A DNA stretch of 64,000 bases from Vibrio nigripulchritudo ATCC 27043 (lineage in GTDB: Bacteria; Pseudomonadota; Gammaproteobacteria; Enterobacterales; Vibrionaceae). Of this stretch, positions 1-7,679 are shown one piece after another. Every line of letters begins with the position of its first letter. Position 1 is the first letter of the stretch. Under the pieces are notes generated by a model. The model did not search any database and had not been told where the DNA came from. It saw only the letters and a list, made by a program, of their open reading frames with translations. Location of the stretch: assembly GCF_000222685.1 (NCBI RefSeq), contig NZ_AFWJ01000112.1:154087-218086 (forward strand), read 5' to 3'. Position numbers and translations under genes: made by a program.

Positions 1-874
1 CTTCGTTTTTCGCTGCGTCTGGGTGCTTGAAGTTAACAACAAACGCCTGAGTACCTGCTGGTGGGTACCAGTAGTGGTGTTTAGGGCTTGCTGCTGCGTA
101 AGTACGGTCGATGTCAGGAATGAACGAAGATGTCCAGTCCATTTCGCTGTTTACAACTTTACCCAGGAACTGGTCGTTGTTTGCGATTTGAGGAACACGT
201 AGACAGTCTACATCTAGGTTATCGTTGTCCCAGTAGTTAGGGTTACGACACTGAACGTAAAGTTGAGGTGTGAACGTAGCGATTTCAGTGAACGGACCAG
301 AACCAACAGGGTTTTCGTTCATGAACGTTGTTGGATCTTCAACTTTAGACCAAACGTGCTCAGGTACGATAGAAACTTTTGCAATTTCGTAAGGTACGTT
401 GGAGTTAGCTTCAGTCAAACGGAAACGAACTTTGTATTCGTCGATTTTCTCAACGTTCGCTACCCAGTTGTTTGTGCCGTGCTGGTCAAGTGCTGGTGTG
501 TTCTTCACTAAGTCGAAAGAGAAGACTACGTCGTCAGCAGTGAATTTTTCGCCGTCAGACCATTTCACACCCTTACGGATGTCAAACGTAACGCTCATTA
601 GGTCATCAGACATTTTGTAATCTGATGCAAGACGCATTACTGGCGTGTTGCCGTGCATTTCATTAAATACAACTAGTGGCTCGTATAGGAAGTCCCAAGT
701 TGTATGTAGATGAGTTGCGCCCAAGAAAGGGTTGAAGTTACGAACGAATGTTGTGAACTCTTTAGGGTGGATAGTCAGTTCACTACGTTCTGCAGCTGAA
801 ACTACTGGAGCTACAGAAGTTGCTGCAGCAACTACTGCAACTGCTAGCGCTGTCTTCTTAATATTGGCAAGCAT
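1..874 (-). CDS. cbp: Chitin-oligosaccharide-binding periplasmic protein CBP (ABC transporter, partial)
   Basis: Periplasmic solute-binding protein of the family 5 (oligopeptide-type) class. In vibrios this protein binds (GlcNAc)n for import by the chitobiose ABC transporter and, when unliganded, keeps the sensor ChiS off. Only the N-terminal ~291 residues are inside the window; the gene runs off the left edge. The start ATG (874-872) follows an AAGGA ribosome site. A signal peptide is clear: Lys6-Lys7, an Ala/Val-rich core, and a likely cut near residues 26-28 (SAA). The mature protein begins with the TTFVRNFNPFLGATHLH stretch that I recall from Vibrio CBP. It lies downstream of chiS on the same strand, separated by a long regulatory region and the chiS terminator. 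The family call is firm; the ligand is inferred from resemblance and the chiS linkage. Confidence 0.88.
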   Translation of the reverse strand, partial: MLANIKKTALAVAVVAAATSVAPVVSAAERSELTIHPKEFTTFVRNFNPFLGATHLHTTWDFLYEPLVVFNEMHGNTPVMRLASDYKMSDDLMSVTFDIRKGVKWSDGEKFTADDVVFSFDLVKNTPALDQHGTNNWVANVEKIDEYKVRFRLTEANSNVPYEIAKVSIVPEHVWSKVEDPTTFMNENPVGSGPFTEIATFTPQLYVQCRNPNYWDNDNLDVDCLRVPQIANNDQFLGKVVNSEMDWTSSFIPDIDRTYAAASPKHHYWYPPAGTQAFVVNFKHPDAAKNE

Positions 875-942
875 AGCTGTTCCTTACTCATTGCTTTTAT
901 TTCACTAAATGGATGTGAATGTCATCAATTGATAAACACTCG

Positions 943-1010
943 CCGTGGCTATCCCAACATCCCTCCAACTTCAAGAAATTGAGAGAAGTTGGGTGGCCTA
1001 TAGCCGTCGG
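943..1010 (-). other. cbp leader stem-loop with alternative pairings
   Basis: Read on the minus strand, GGCTAT (1005-1000) pairs with ATAGCC (952-947), and CCCAACTTC (993-985) pairs with GAAGTTGG (972-965). The CCCAAC segment (993-988) can instead pair with GTTGGG (958-953), so the two inner foldings exclude each other. The element sits about 70-135 nt before the cbp start codon and has no T-run, so it is not a simple terminator. Whether it is transcribed is not shown by the sequence. Confidence 0.4.
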
Positions 1011-1098
1011 TCAAGGCTAAGAAAACACCCGTACGCGTAAATGGTCAAACGGGTAGTCCGTTAAAAACGTTAAAACGCCTTTTAACTACGTCATAAAC

Positions 1099-1118
1099 GT
1101 CAAAATGACGATTTTGAC
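1099..1118. promoter_or_regulatory. Candidate ChiS operator upstream of cbp
   Basis: GTCAAAATGACGATTTTGAC is a 7-bp inverted repeat around a 6-bp centre, 225 bp before the cbp start codon. Its core AAAATGACGATTTT (1102-1115) occurs again, exactly, upstream of chiS at 5079-5092. ChiS is known in V. cholerae to bind DNA at the chb promoter; that this is its site here is inference. Confidence 0.45.
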
Positions 1119-1524
1119 TTAAGAATAGGTCTCATTTTGTCTTGTGAGCACTGTCAAAAAAAATCGAAGTGTCTTTAAGTGGAGTTAGTGTTTACTTACT
1201 TTTTTGGCTTTTATATTTAATGCTATTTCTTTATTTCAATATTATAGAGATCTTACTCACTATCCACTTTTATCGTTAATTTACGTCGATAAAATTATTC
1301 TGACAATTTGTTGTGACTAACTTCTCAAACAGATAACAAAACTGGAGTTGTAGTGACGATATTCGATATTTTTCGCTAAAAATGACACTGTTTTTATGCG
1401 TTTTAGATAGGTTATTTTAACGGGTGAAATAACATGGATTCACGCAAGAACAGAAGTAAAATGGAATGACATTACTAATGTGATTTGAAGGTTTTCAGAG
1501 TACCTTAATTTATGAGGAGATAGG

Positions 1525-1626
1525 TTGGATAAGAAGAGAATTACCACTAGCAGCATGGTAAGAAAAAGCCAGTCAAACGAAAATGTTCGACTGGCTTATA
1601 AGGTGATTCAGAATGCGGATTTATGA
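1525..1626 (+). CDS. Possible 33-residue basic small ORF convergent with chiS
   Basis: A TTG start at 1525 follows a strong GAGGAGA ribosome site (1514-1520), and the frame stays open for 33 codons, ending in TGA at 1624-1626 inside the last codons of chiS on the other strand. The product would be polar and basic (begins MDKKRITTSSM) with no membrane segment. Against it, the frame reads through the chiS terminator hairpin, which constrains the sequence for other reasons, and the start codon is TTG. I do not recognise a family. Treat as a candidate only. Confidence 0.25.
   Translation: MDKKRITTSSMVRKSQSNENVRLAYKVIQNADL
1560..1597 (-). terminator. chiS intrinsic terminator
   Basis: On the minus strand a 9-bp stem AAGCCAGTC/GACTGGCTT (1597-1589 with 1574-1566), extended by three further pairs after one mismatch, is followed by TTTTTCT. 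It lies 24 bp past the chiS stop codon and separates chiS from cbp transcription. Confidence 0.85.
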
Positions 1627-4600
1627 GGTAAGGAGTTTTTGCAATTTATCCCGCAGGCTAACCAGTTTGTCACGCTGTGCGCCAGGCGTATGGCAGTTAT
1701 CCAGAATAAACTCGATAGAGTTCAATACCGTCCGCCAGCGTGGAGTTTTTGGCAGAGTTTCAACACGAAGGTATTTATCCAGTGTTCTAGTTTGCAGCGT
1801 GCTGCGATCAAGGTAGACGCGCCATAAGCCACTCTGTTCTGCGAAGGAGAATTTGGTTTGCCCCGTTTCCGATTCCCAGTAGTCAATCGCAGTTGACATT
1901 GAATCAACCAGAATCTCTCTCATGAGCTCTGTCTTGTCTCCACCACGACCAGACACTTTATCTGCGATTCGCGTAAACTCGCCGCCCAGTTCTTTAAGCT
2001 GTTGCAGTTTGCCTTTGTCTCCTTCAAACGCATAGCTGGACAGGGCTTCAACTGCTGTTTCCAGATTATTAATGCGGGTTGCGTTAATGCCTCCGCCTAC
2101 ATTGAATATGTACATATACTGGATGTCAGAGCCTTCTGGCAGCTTCAATACATCCGCTGAAAGGTGTTCACGCCTGTCGTCAATGTAGACGTCAATTCCG
2201 CCGCAGAAGTGTTCCTGAGATAGGTTGAGGTATTTCGGTGCGATGACTTCATCGCCGTTTGAACGTTTGAGCTGCTCTTGAGTTCGTTTAAATAGCTTAG
2301 ATGCCGCCTCGTTTGCAAACCGTATTCTGCCATCGCCCCTAAGGCACAGAATGGCTTCAGGTGCCGATTCAAGCTGTTCTAGCAATCTGCCTTGTGTTTC
2401 CAGCAGGTTTGCTTCTACTAGTGCTCTTTGCTTAAGCTCTGCCTGAAGCTTGTCGTTTTCAATTCGACGAAGTTCCGCCTTACTTGCTGAGAGATGAGCT
2501 TTGATTCGAGAAGCCAGCTCGAGTTTGTTGAATGGCTTCGTTAAATAGTCATTCGCCCCGCTGTCGAACCCTTTGATTCGGTCGTTGGTCTGGCTTAGCG
2601 CGGTAAGCATAATGACCGGCAGCTCAGATAAGTCATAGCTCAGACGAACCTGCTCGCAAACCTGATAGCCACTCAATCCTGGCATCATCACGTCTAATAA
2701 CAGCAGTTCTGGCTTTTCCTGCTGAACCAGTTCCAGAGTCTCGGTGCCATCTTTTGCCGCTTTCACCCTGTATCCTTCCATTCGCAGGAAGCTGTCCAGA
2801 ATTTGCAGGTTCACCGGTTCATCATCCGCGACCACAATAAGTGGACCTTCTGGGTTTTCTGGCAATGAATTGTCTTCTGGTGATGAGTTTTCATTTGCTT
2901 CTGGCAACTGGAAATGATTCTGTTCTCCAAGCTGCTTCGACGTTGATATCTCTGCATCTGACGCTAGCGGTAAAGAGAAGCTAAAGGTGGTACCAACAAG
3001 AGGCTGACTGCTGACATAGAGTGTCCCTCCCATCAGTTCGATCAACTGCCGACTGATAGACAAGCCTAATCCCGCCCCCTGACGGTAACGGCTAGAGTCC
3101 TGACCCGCCTGAATGAGGGGCTCAAAAATGTGCTCCAGCTGCTCAGCCGGAATCCCCTGACCTGTATCAACCACCTGAACCCGGAGTTTATCGTCCAGCA
3201 CTGTAGCGGAAATGACGATTTTACCTTCAGAGGTGTACTTAATAGCATTACCTATCAGGTTGTAGAGAACCTGTTCTAAACGCTGCGGATCAGCGGATAC
3301 TAAAGGCAAATCCATCGGAACTTGATTAATGATGCGAATCGATTTGTTGCCCAGCAAATGCTGTGAAAGTTCCAGTACCAAGCGTGTCGAGGACGAGAGG
3401 TTAACGGCGGCAGCCTGAATATCGAGGCTGCCGTAGCGCATTTTGTGATAGTCCAGAAGATCATCAACCAGAGTTGCAAGACGTTGACCACTATTAATGA
3501 TGATATCGAGCTGATGTTTCTGATTTGCAGGTATTGGTCCGTTCGCTCCGCTGATTAACGCCTCTGCAATACCCACCATCCCATGCAATGGTGTACGGAG
3601 CTCGTGCGAGGTAGTTGCCAGGAATTCATCTTTCAGTTTGTTGGCCAGTTGAAGCTCGTCATTCTGGTTTTGAATCACTTTCAGATGGGCTTCTAGCTCT
3701 TCATTTTGTGATTTGATAGTGAGGATCTTCTCACGGATAGAGCGCTGCATTCGCTGGAAACTGACCGCCAGACGACCAATTTCGTCTTTGCGGCGTGTTT
3801 CAAACATCACTTCGTCGAGATCACCAGCCGAAACCCTTTCCGCTGACCAGGTTAGTTTTAAAAGCGGGGACGTAATGAAGTTAGAAAGATAATGGGAACA
3901 GATCACCACGAGGATAATGGCGATCAACATGGCCACCACGAATACTTTTTCTAGCTGCTGAATCCGAGCAAACGCCTCAGCTTCGGTTCTTTCCGCAATC
4001 AATGCCCACTCAATATTCTGGATCTTAATGCTGGTGTAAGCCGCAATAATGCTTTCGCCTGCGGTATTGATAAAGGTTCTGACTGAGGTTTGCCCGTTAA
4101 GGGCGCGGTCAATGATCTCACTACTTTTGTCAATTTCTTCCTGAGTGACGTTAAAAACACGAGCCTGTTTGTCACTACCAACCAAGAATGCCTTGATGGC
4201 TTTACGCGCGGCAGTATCTTCAAACAGAGAAATCAGCTTGGTGCTAGGCAAACGGAATAGGGCATAACTGTGCAGGTATTCTTGCTGGATGATAGGCGCG
4301 GCAAACCACGCGATGTGCTCACTGCCCTCTAGTGCAAAATCCGACATCACAATTGGCGTAATGTCTGGCGTGTCTTTCTGCTTTTTCACCAGAGATTTTA
4401 TTGCCTGAAAAGTTTCACCGAGGTTGCTGTCCCGATACTTTCCAGAACCCAGATTCGTACCATAATTGTTGTGCTTGTTGAGTGAGTAAACGACGTTTCC
4501 ATCCAGATCGACCAGCAAGATGTCGTCAAAGTCACTGCGTTTCAAAAGATCAACGTAACGTCGATGGTAACGCTTGTGCATTAAGCGATAACGTTCGCTG

Positions 4601-5007
4601 CCCTGGTAATCATCAGACTCAGGCAAAATTGACGTTTTTATCTGATCCCCAGATCCTTCAATGTAACGCTGCTGCGCATACTCCCGCGATTGCTCAATCG
4701 TTTCGCCTAAGTTGCTGAAAGCATTGATAAGGCCGTAAAAACGACCACCACTGTTATAAGCCAGTTCGGAACGGACAAAACCCATTACTTCGGATTCTTT
4801 TGCATCGAAATAATCGACAAGTTGTTGTTTTTTCGTATCTCGAACTGAAAGAAGGTGAGAAGTACTCTGCTCCTGCAAATCTTTACTATGAGACTGCAAA
4901 AAGAAGAGAGCAATTAAAGTCAGCGGCGTAATACTGAGGACAAGAAATGCCACCATTAAAGTATGCTGAAGACGTTTAAATTTTTGTTTTTTATTAGATT
5001 TAAACAT
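1621..5007 (-). CDS. chiS: Chitin catabolic cascade sensor ChiS (hybrid histidine kinase / DNA-binding regulator)
   Basis: Inner-membrane regulator of chitin use in vibrios. Domains in order: cytoplasmic basic N-end, TM1 ~15-37, large periplasmic sensor region ~38-352, TM2 ~355-375, HAMP ~377-430, coiled coil, HisKA with H468 in the TSHELRTPLHG motif, HATPase with N587 and G-boxes (DTGQGIP ~614, GAGLGLS ~644), then a receiver (~722-840) with D772, and a ~290-residue C-terminal region. The 1128-residue length and the His/Asp positions match V. cholerae ChiS (H469, D772 as I recall). Work on that protein showed that the C-terminal end binds DNA and activates the chb operon directly, with CBP as the periplasmic repressor; the cbp gene downstream fits this. 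Start ATG at 5007 follows an AGGAGTC-like site. Confidence 0.95.
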   Translation of the reverse strand: MFKSNKKQKFKRLQHTLMVAFLVLSITPLTLIALFFLQSHSKDLQEQSTSHLLSVRDTKKQQLVDYFDAKESEVMGFVRSELAYNSGGRFYGLINAFSNLGETIEQSREYAQQRYIEGSGDQIKTSILPESDDYQGSERYRLMHKRYHRRYVDLLKRSDFDDILLVDLDGNVVYSLNKHNNYGTNLGSGKYRDSNLGETFQAIKSLVKKQKDTPDITPIVMSDFALEGSEHIAWFAAPIIQQEYLHSYALFRLPSTKLISLFEDTAARKAIKAFLVGSDKQARVFNVTQEEIDKSSEIIDRALNGQTSVRTFINTAGESIIAAYTSIKIQNIEWALIAERTEAEAFARIQQLEKVFVVAMLIAIILVVICSHYLSNFITSPLLKLTWSAERVSAGDLDEVMFETRRKDEIGRLAVSFQRMQRSIREKILTIKSQNEELEAHLKVIQNQNDELQLANKLKDEFLATTSHELRTPLHGMVGIAEALISGANGPIPANQKHQLDIIINSGQRLATLVDDLLDYHKMRYGSLDIQAAAVNLSSSTRLVLELSQHLLGNKSIRIINQVPMDLPLVSADPQRLEQVLYNLIGNAIKYTSEGKIVISATVLDDKLRVQVVDTGQGIPAEQLEHIFEPLIQAGQDSSRYRQGAGLGLSISRQLIELMGGTLYVSSQPLVGTTFSFSLPLASDAEISTSKQLGEQNHFQLPEANENSSPEDNSLPENPEGPLIVVADDEPVNLQILDSFLRMEGYRVKAAKDGTETLELVQQEKPELLLLDVMMPGLSGYQVCEQVRLSYDLSELPVIMLTALSQTNDRIKGFDSGANDYLTKPFNKLELASRIKAHLSASKAELRRIENDKLQAELKQRALVEANLLETQGRLLEQLESAPEAILCLRGDGRIRFANEAASKLFKRTQEQLKRSNGDEVIAPKYLNLSQEHFCGGIDVYIDDRREHLSADVLKLPEGSDIQYMYIFNVGGGINATRINNLETAVEALSSYAFEGDKGKLQQLKELGGEFTRIADKVSGRGGDKTELMREILVDSMSTAIDYWESETGQTKFSFAEQSGLWRVYLDRSTLQTRTLDKYLRVETLPKTPRWRTVLNSIEFILDNCHTPGAQRDKLVSLRDKLQKLLTS

Positions 5008-5077
5008 AGGAGTCGTTTAAATAAGCCTAGTGCAACGTCCGTTTTGCCGGGGCGGGCTCGGCAAATGCGACAAAACA

Positions 5078-5095
5078 GAAAATGACGATTTTAAC
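5078..5095. promoter_or_regulatory. Candidate ChiS operator upstream of chiS
   Basis: GAAAATGACGATTTTAAC contains the same 14-bp core AAAATGACGATTTT found upstream of cbp (1102-1115). The flanks also match in inverted form: ATAAACGTTAAAAT on the minus strand here against ATAAACGTCAAAAT on the plus strand at 1093-1106 (13 of 14). It lies 71 bp before the chiS start codon, a place suited to autoregulation. A separate inverted repeat, TTTGCCG/CGGCAAA (5043-5065), sits between it and the gene. Confidence 0.4.
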
Positions 5096-5203
5096 GTTTA
5101 TACGAGGTTTTTTTTCTTAATCAAGTAAGTGCAATACAAAGCGTGGGCAATAACGCAAAAATTAAATGAGATAGATTGAAAGTGTTAGTACATATGAAGC
5201 AAA

Positions 5204-5230
5204 GGGCGCCAGCGGTTTCAGCCACTGGCG
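5204..5230 (-). terminator. rsmC probable terminator
   Basis: On the minus strand CGCCAG (5230-5225) pairs with CTGGCG (5212-5207), with two more GG/CC pairs inside, followed by CCCTTTGC. The T-run is weak. It lies 18 bp past the rsmC stop. Confidence 0.5.
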
Positions 5231-5247
5231 AAAGCTTATGGAGGAAT

Positions 5248-6276
5248 TTAGTTTGTCTTGTTTGCCTGATAGATCGCGAATTTATTGGTTTTCTCTACCA
5301 AAACACACTCACCAAATGCTTCTTCAATGATTGGTGGGTATTTGAGAAAGCTATTGGCAACAATATGCAATTTACCATTCTGGCTGAGGTAGTCAGGCGC
5401 ATCGGCAAGCAGTGTTTCCGTCGCGCTGTAGCTGGTATCCAGCCCAGAATGGAAAGGGGGGTTGGAAATCAGAAAGTCGAATCCGGCGTCAATGTCTGAA
5501 TATACATCGGTTGGGATAACATTCCCTTTCAAACCGTTTGCTTCGAGTGTTGCTTTTGATGAAGCAACAGCCAATGCGCTGACATCACACATAGTGAGGG
5601 CAATTTCTGGGTATTGCATTGCCATAGTCGCGCCAATCACACCAGCACCGCAACCAAAGTCCAACACTTTTCCTTTCAGTTCAGGAAGGGTCTTGAGTAA
5701 AAGCTGCGTGCCCACATCAAACTCGCCATGACTGAATACTCCGGGCAAGCTTTTGATCACGACATCTTGCCCATTGATTGGCAAGGTATAGGATTTAAAC
5801 CAGTCGGCTAACTCAAATGGTGCAGGTTCGCTAGTACACTGTCCCCAGTAAAATGAGCACCTTCGGGCTGAATCGTATTTTTTAATTACGCCATAAGGCT
5901 TGAAGAACTTCTCAATACTCTTAATGCCAGAGCGATTTTCACCGACGACGACAATTTCAGTCCCCTGACCCAAGTGGTTCATCAACATTGCAAGCAGGTA
6001 TTCCGCCTCTGCTTTGGCTTTTGGCCAGTAAAGCAGCACTAAGTCTGCATTGGTCTGCTCCGTAAATGCTTCAGAAAAAACGCGCGTTACATTTGGGTGT
6101 TTTTCATACTGACGAAAGTAGCCATAGTGCGTCGTAAAAACGGTGACGCTTTCGCAATGTTTGGCGAGATCGAGTGGGAATAGGTCTTCTGCTTCGCCAG
6201 CAACCAACACATGTTTTCCTTCAAAGTATTCAAGGTTGCGCTCTGCAATCTGGCTTGGGGCGGTGTATGCCGACAT
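5248..6276 (-). CDS. rsmC: 16S rRNA (guanine1207-N2)-methyltransferase RsmC
   Basis: Class I SAM-dependent methyltransferase that modifies G1207 of 16S rRNA in the 30S subunit. The protein has the two-lobed build of RsmC: a degenerate N-terminal methyltransferase-like half (~1-165) and an active C-terminal half with the SAM motif [13 protein letters not shown] (204-216) and the N6/N2-type catalytic motif NPPF (272-275). At 342 residues it has the usual family length. The neighbour on the left is chiS; in V. cholerae rsmC also follows chiS. An intrinsic terminator ends only 15 bp before its start codon (see 6292-6329), so expression may depend on read-through. Confidence 0.93.
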   Translation of the reverse strand: MSAYTAPSQIAERNLEYFEGKHVLVAGEAEDLFPLDLAKHCESVTVFTTHYGYFRQYEKHPNVTRVFSEAFTEQTNADLVLLYWPKAKAEAEYLLAMLMNHLGQGTEIVVVGENRSGIKSIEKFFKPYGVIKKYDSARRCSFYWGQCTSEPAPFELADWFKSYTLPINGQDVVIKSLPGVFSHGEFDVGTQLLLKTLPELKGKVLDFGCGAGVIGATMAMQYPEIALTMCDVSALAVASSKATLEANGLKGNVIPTDVYSDIDAGFDFLISNPPFHSGLDTSYSATETLLADAPDYLSQNGKLHIVANSFLKYPPIIEEAFGECVLVEKTNKFAIYQANKTN

Positions 6277-6291
6277 GGATGGAATCTCGAT

Positions 6292-6329
6292 AAAAAAAGA
6301 TGGTCGGATTCTCGCATAATCCGACCATC
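6292..6329 (-). terminator. Strong terminator between the AI-2E gene and rsmC
   Basis: A perfect 12-bp stem, GATGGTCGGATT with AATCCGACCATC (6299-6310/6318-6329), is followed on the minus strand by seven T (6298-6292). The T-run ends 15 bp ahead of the rsmC ATG, so it terminates the upstream gene or attenuates rsmC. Confidence 0.9.
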
Positions 6330-6355
6330 GCTTGAAGCTTAATAGAATGAAAAAA

Positions 6356-7474
6356 CTAGCTGTTGTCTTGCTTGTTAAGGAAAGTCTGGAACTCTTCCTC
6401 GTAAATCTTAAACAGCACCATGGTAATCGCGAAGATCAACGGACCATAAATCAACCCGATCAGCCCGAACAAGTGGATCCCCCCCAGTAGTGAGAAGAAG
6501 ATCATCAGGGTATTCATGCCCGCGCTGCCTTGCATCAACAAGGGTCTGAGAACATTATCAATGGAACCGACAATCACCACACTCCAAATGGTGAGGAATA
6601 TTGCCCAGCCTGTGTCACCAGTAAAGAAGAGGTAAATTACGGCTGGGATCCAGATTAACGCGGTACCCACAATAGGGATAAATGAAGCGAATCCCATCAT
6701 CGTACCCCAGAATAGCCCGGGGAACCCTGCCAGCCACATGCCAATACCGCCAGCTAGACCTTGTGCTATTGCGGTAAGAAAAGAACCTAATACTGCCGAT
6801 TTTGAGACTTTCTCTATCTCTTCCAGTAATCGATCTTCCTGGCTGCGAGAAAGAGGAAGGATATGGCGCACCGCCGTGATGATTTTGTCGTGATCTCTTA
6901 ACAAGAAGAACAGCACAAACAGCATCAAAAGGAAGTCCATCAGAAAGTTAGTGGCATCTCCCAGCACTTTGGCACTGAAGGTAACCAATTGAGAACCAAA
7001 CTGAGAGACAAATTCTGCGACTTTTTGGGCAATGTGCTGAGGGTCGATGTTATCAAACGGCAGGTATTCATTGACGAAGCTCAGCCCTTTTACAACGAGC
7101 GGGTGAGTTGTCGCTTCCTGTATCCCACCCTGAGTGATCCACTTGTAGGCATTTTGAGAAAAGCCTGAGCCTTGCTGAACAATTGCAGCGAATACAGCAA
7201 GCAGTGGCAGAACAATGATCACTGTAAGCAAAATACACGACAGCACCGAAGCCGTGTTCTTGTAATTCGGCATCTTGTTTTCTAACCACTCATGGACCGG
7301 AAACATCAGCAGAGAAATAATGAATGCCAAGATGATGGAGTTGATGTAGGGCTGAACGAGTAAGTAACAGGCATAGCCAGCTACCAGCAAAGCCATGATC
7401 AGCACCCAGTGACTGGAAGACAGTTTCAGTTTGTCTGGCACAGTATTGACCTTATATCGGTTGGTATGTGCCAT
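6356..7474 (-). CDS. AI-2E family (PerM-type) membrane transporter
   Basis: Polytopic inner-membrane protein of 372 residues. It starts with a hydrophobic pair (~25-75: [17 protein letters not shown], then [13 protein letters not shown]), has a soluble central part (~110-150), and carries the closely spaced C-terminal helices of the AI-2E/PerM family, including [20 protein letters not shown] and the [19 protein letters not shown] signature near the end. Members are described as exporters of autoinducer-2 or as Na+/H+ antiporters; the substrate here cannot be read from the sequence. Start ATG is at 7474. It is followed by a strong terminator. Confidence 0.88.
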   Translation of the reverse strand: MAHTNRYKVNTVPDKLKLSSSHWVLIMALLVAGYACYLLVQPYINSIILAFIISLLMFPVHEWLENKMPNYKNTASVLSCILLTVIIVLPLLAVFAAIVQQGSGFSQNAYKWITQGGIQEATTHPLVVKGLSFVNEYLPFDNIDPQHIAQKVAEFVSQFGSQLVTFSAKVLGDATNFLMDFLLMLFVLFFLLRDHDKIITAVRHILPLSRSQEDRLLEEIEKVSKSAVLGSFLTAIAQGLAGGIGMWLAGFPGLFWGTMMGFASFIPIVGTALIWIPAVIYLFFTGDTGWAIFLTIWSVVIVGSIDNVLRPLLMQGSAGMNTLMIFFSLLGGIHLFGLIGLIYGPLIFAITMVLFKIYEEEFQTFLNKQDNS

Positions 7475-7526
7475 ATAATGGCTACAATACAGTCGGTTAT
7501 CAACTGATTATAAGGCCATCTGGGAT

Positions 7527-7637
7527 ATGGGGTGTTGTAAGCAAGAGCAGGAATGTTCTAAATCTAGAAAGCCAATTCCTTGGTTTGCTATTTGTGTCGT
7601 TGTACTTTTGATCTTAGTGATTGTTAACTGGCAATAA
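7527..7637 (+). CDS. 36-residue cysteine-containing small membrane protein
   Basis: Short ORF on the plus strand between the AI-2E gene and hemL, both of which are on the minus strand. The product begins MGCCKQEQECSKSRKPIPWF: four Cys in two places (3, 4, 10 and one in the helix), a Lys/Arg segment, then a single hydrophobic helix (residues ~20-34, FAICVVVLLILVIVNW) and a stop. The start has GGGA a few bases upstream. The layout, polar N-end then one C-terminal helix, is that of bacterial small membrane proteins. I recall a small hypothetical gene at this place in V. cholerae, but could not check it. The stop codon abuts the hemL terminator. Function unknown. Confidence 0.6.
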   Translation: MGCCKQEQECSKSRKPIPWFAICVVVLLILVIVNWQ

Positions 7638-7658
7638 AAAGGGCAGCGAATGCTGCCC
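7636..7658 (-). terminator. hemL terminator
   Basis: GGGCAGC/GCTGCCC (7641-7647 with 7652-7658), followed on the minus strand by TTTTTATT. It lies 21 bp past the hemL stop. Confidence 0.85.
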
Positions 7659-7679
7659 CTATAAATTCAGTGTTTTCGG

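Larger units (their letters stand above)
875..1620. promoter_or_regulatory. cbp upstream region (746 bp, largely non-coding)
   Basis: This gap holds the presumed promoter and leader of the chitobiose (chb/cbp) operon, reading leftwards. I see four things in it: a two-arm leader structure at 943-1010, a 20-bp inverted repeat at 1099-1118 that is shared with the chiS upstream region, the chiS terminator at 1560-1597, and a possible 33-codon ORF at 1525-1626 on the plus strand. The part between about 1120 and 1500 is AT-rich and repeat-poor; I found no convincing CRP site or clear -10/-35 pair there. In V. cholerae this promoter is bound directly by ChiS, so operators are expected here. Confidence 0.6.

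Noticed and set aside
263-620. Two short plus-strand ORFs opposite cbp
   Set aside because: Antisense shadows of a well-supported gene; low-complexity translations.
5176-5499. 107-codon ORF opposite the rsmC 3' end
   Set aside because: Antisense to conserved coding sequence and to the rsmC terminator.
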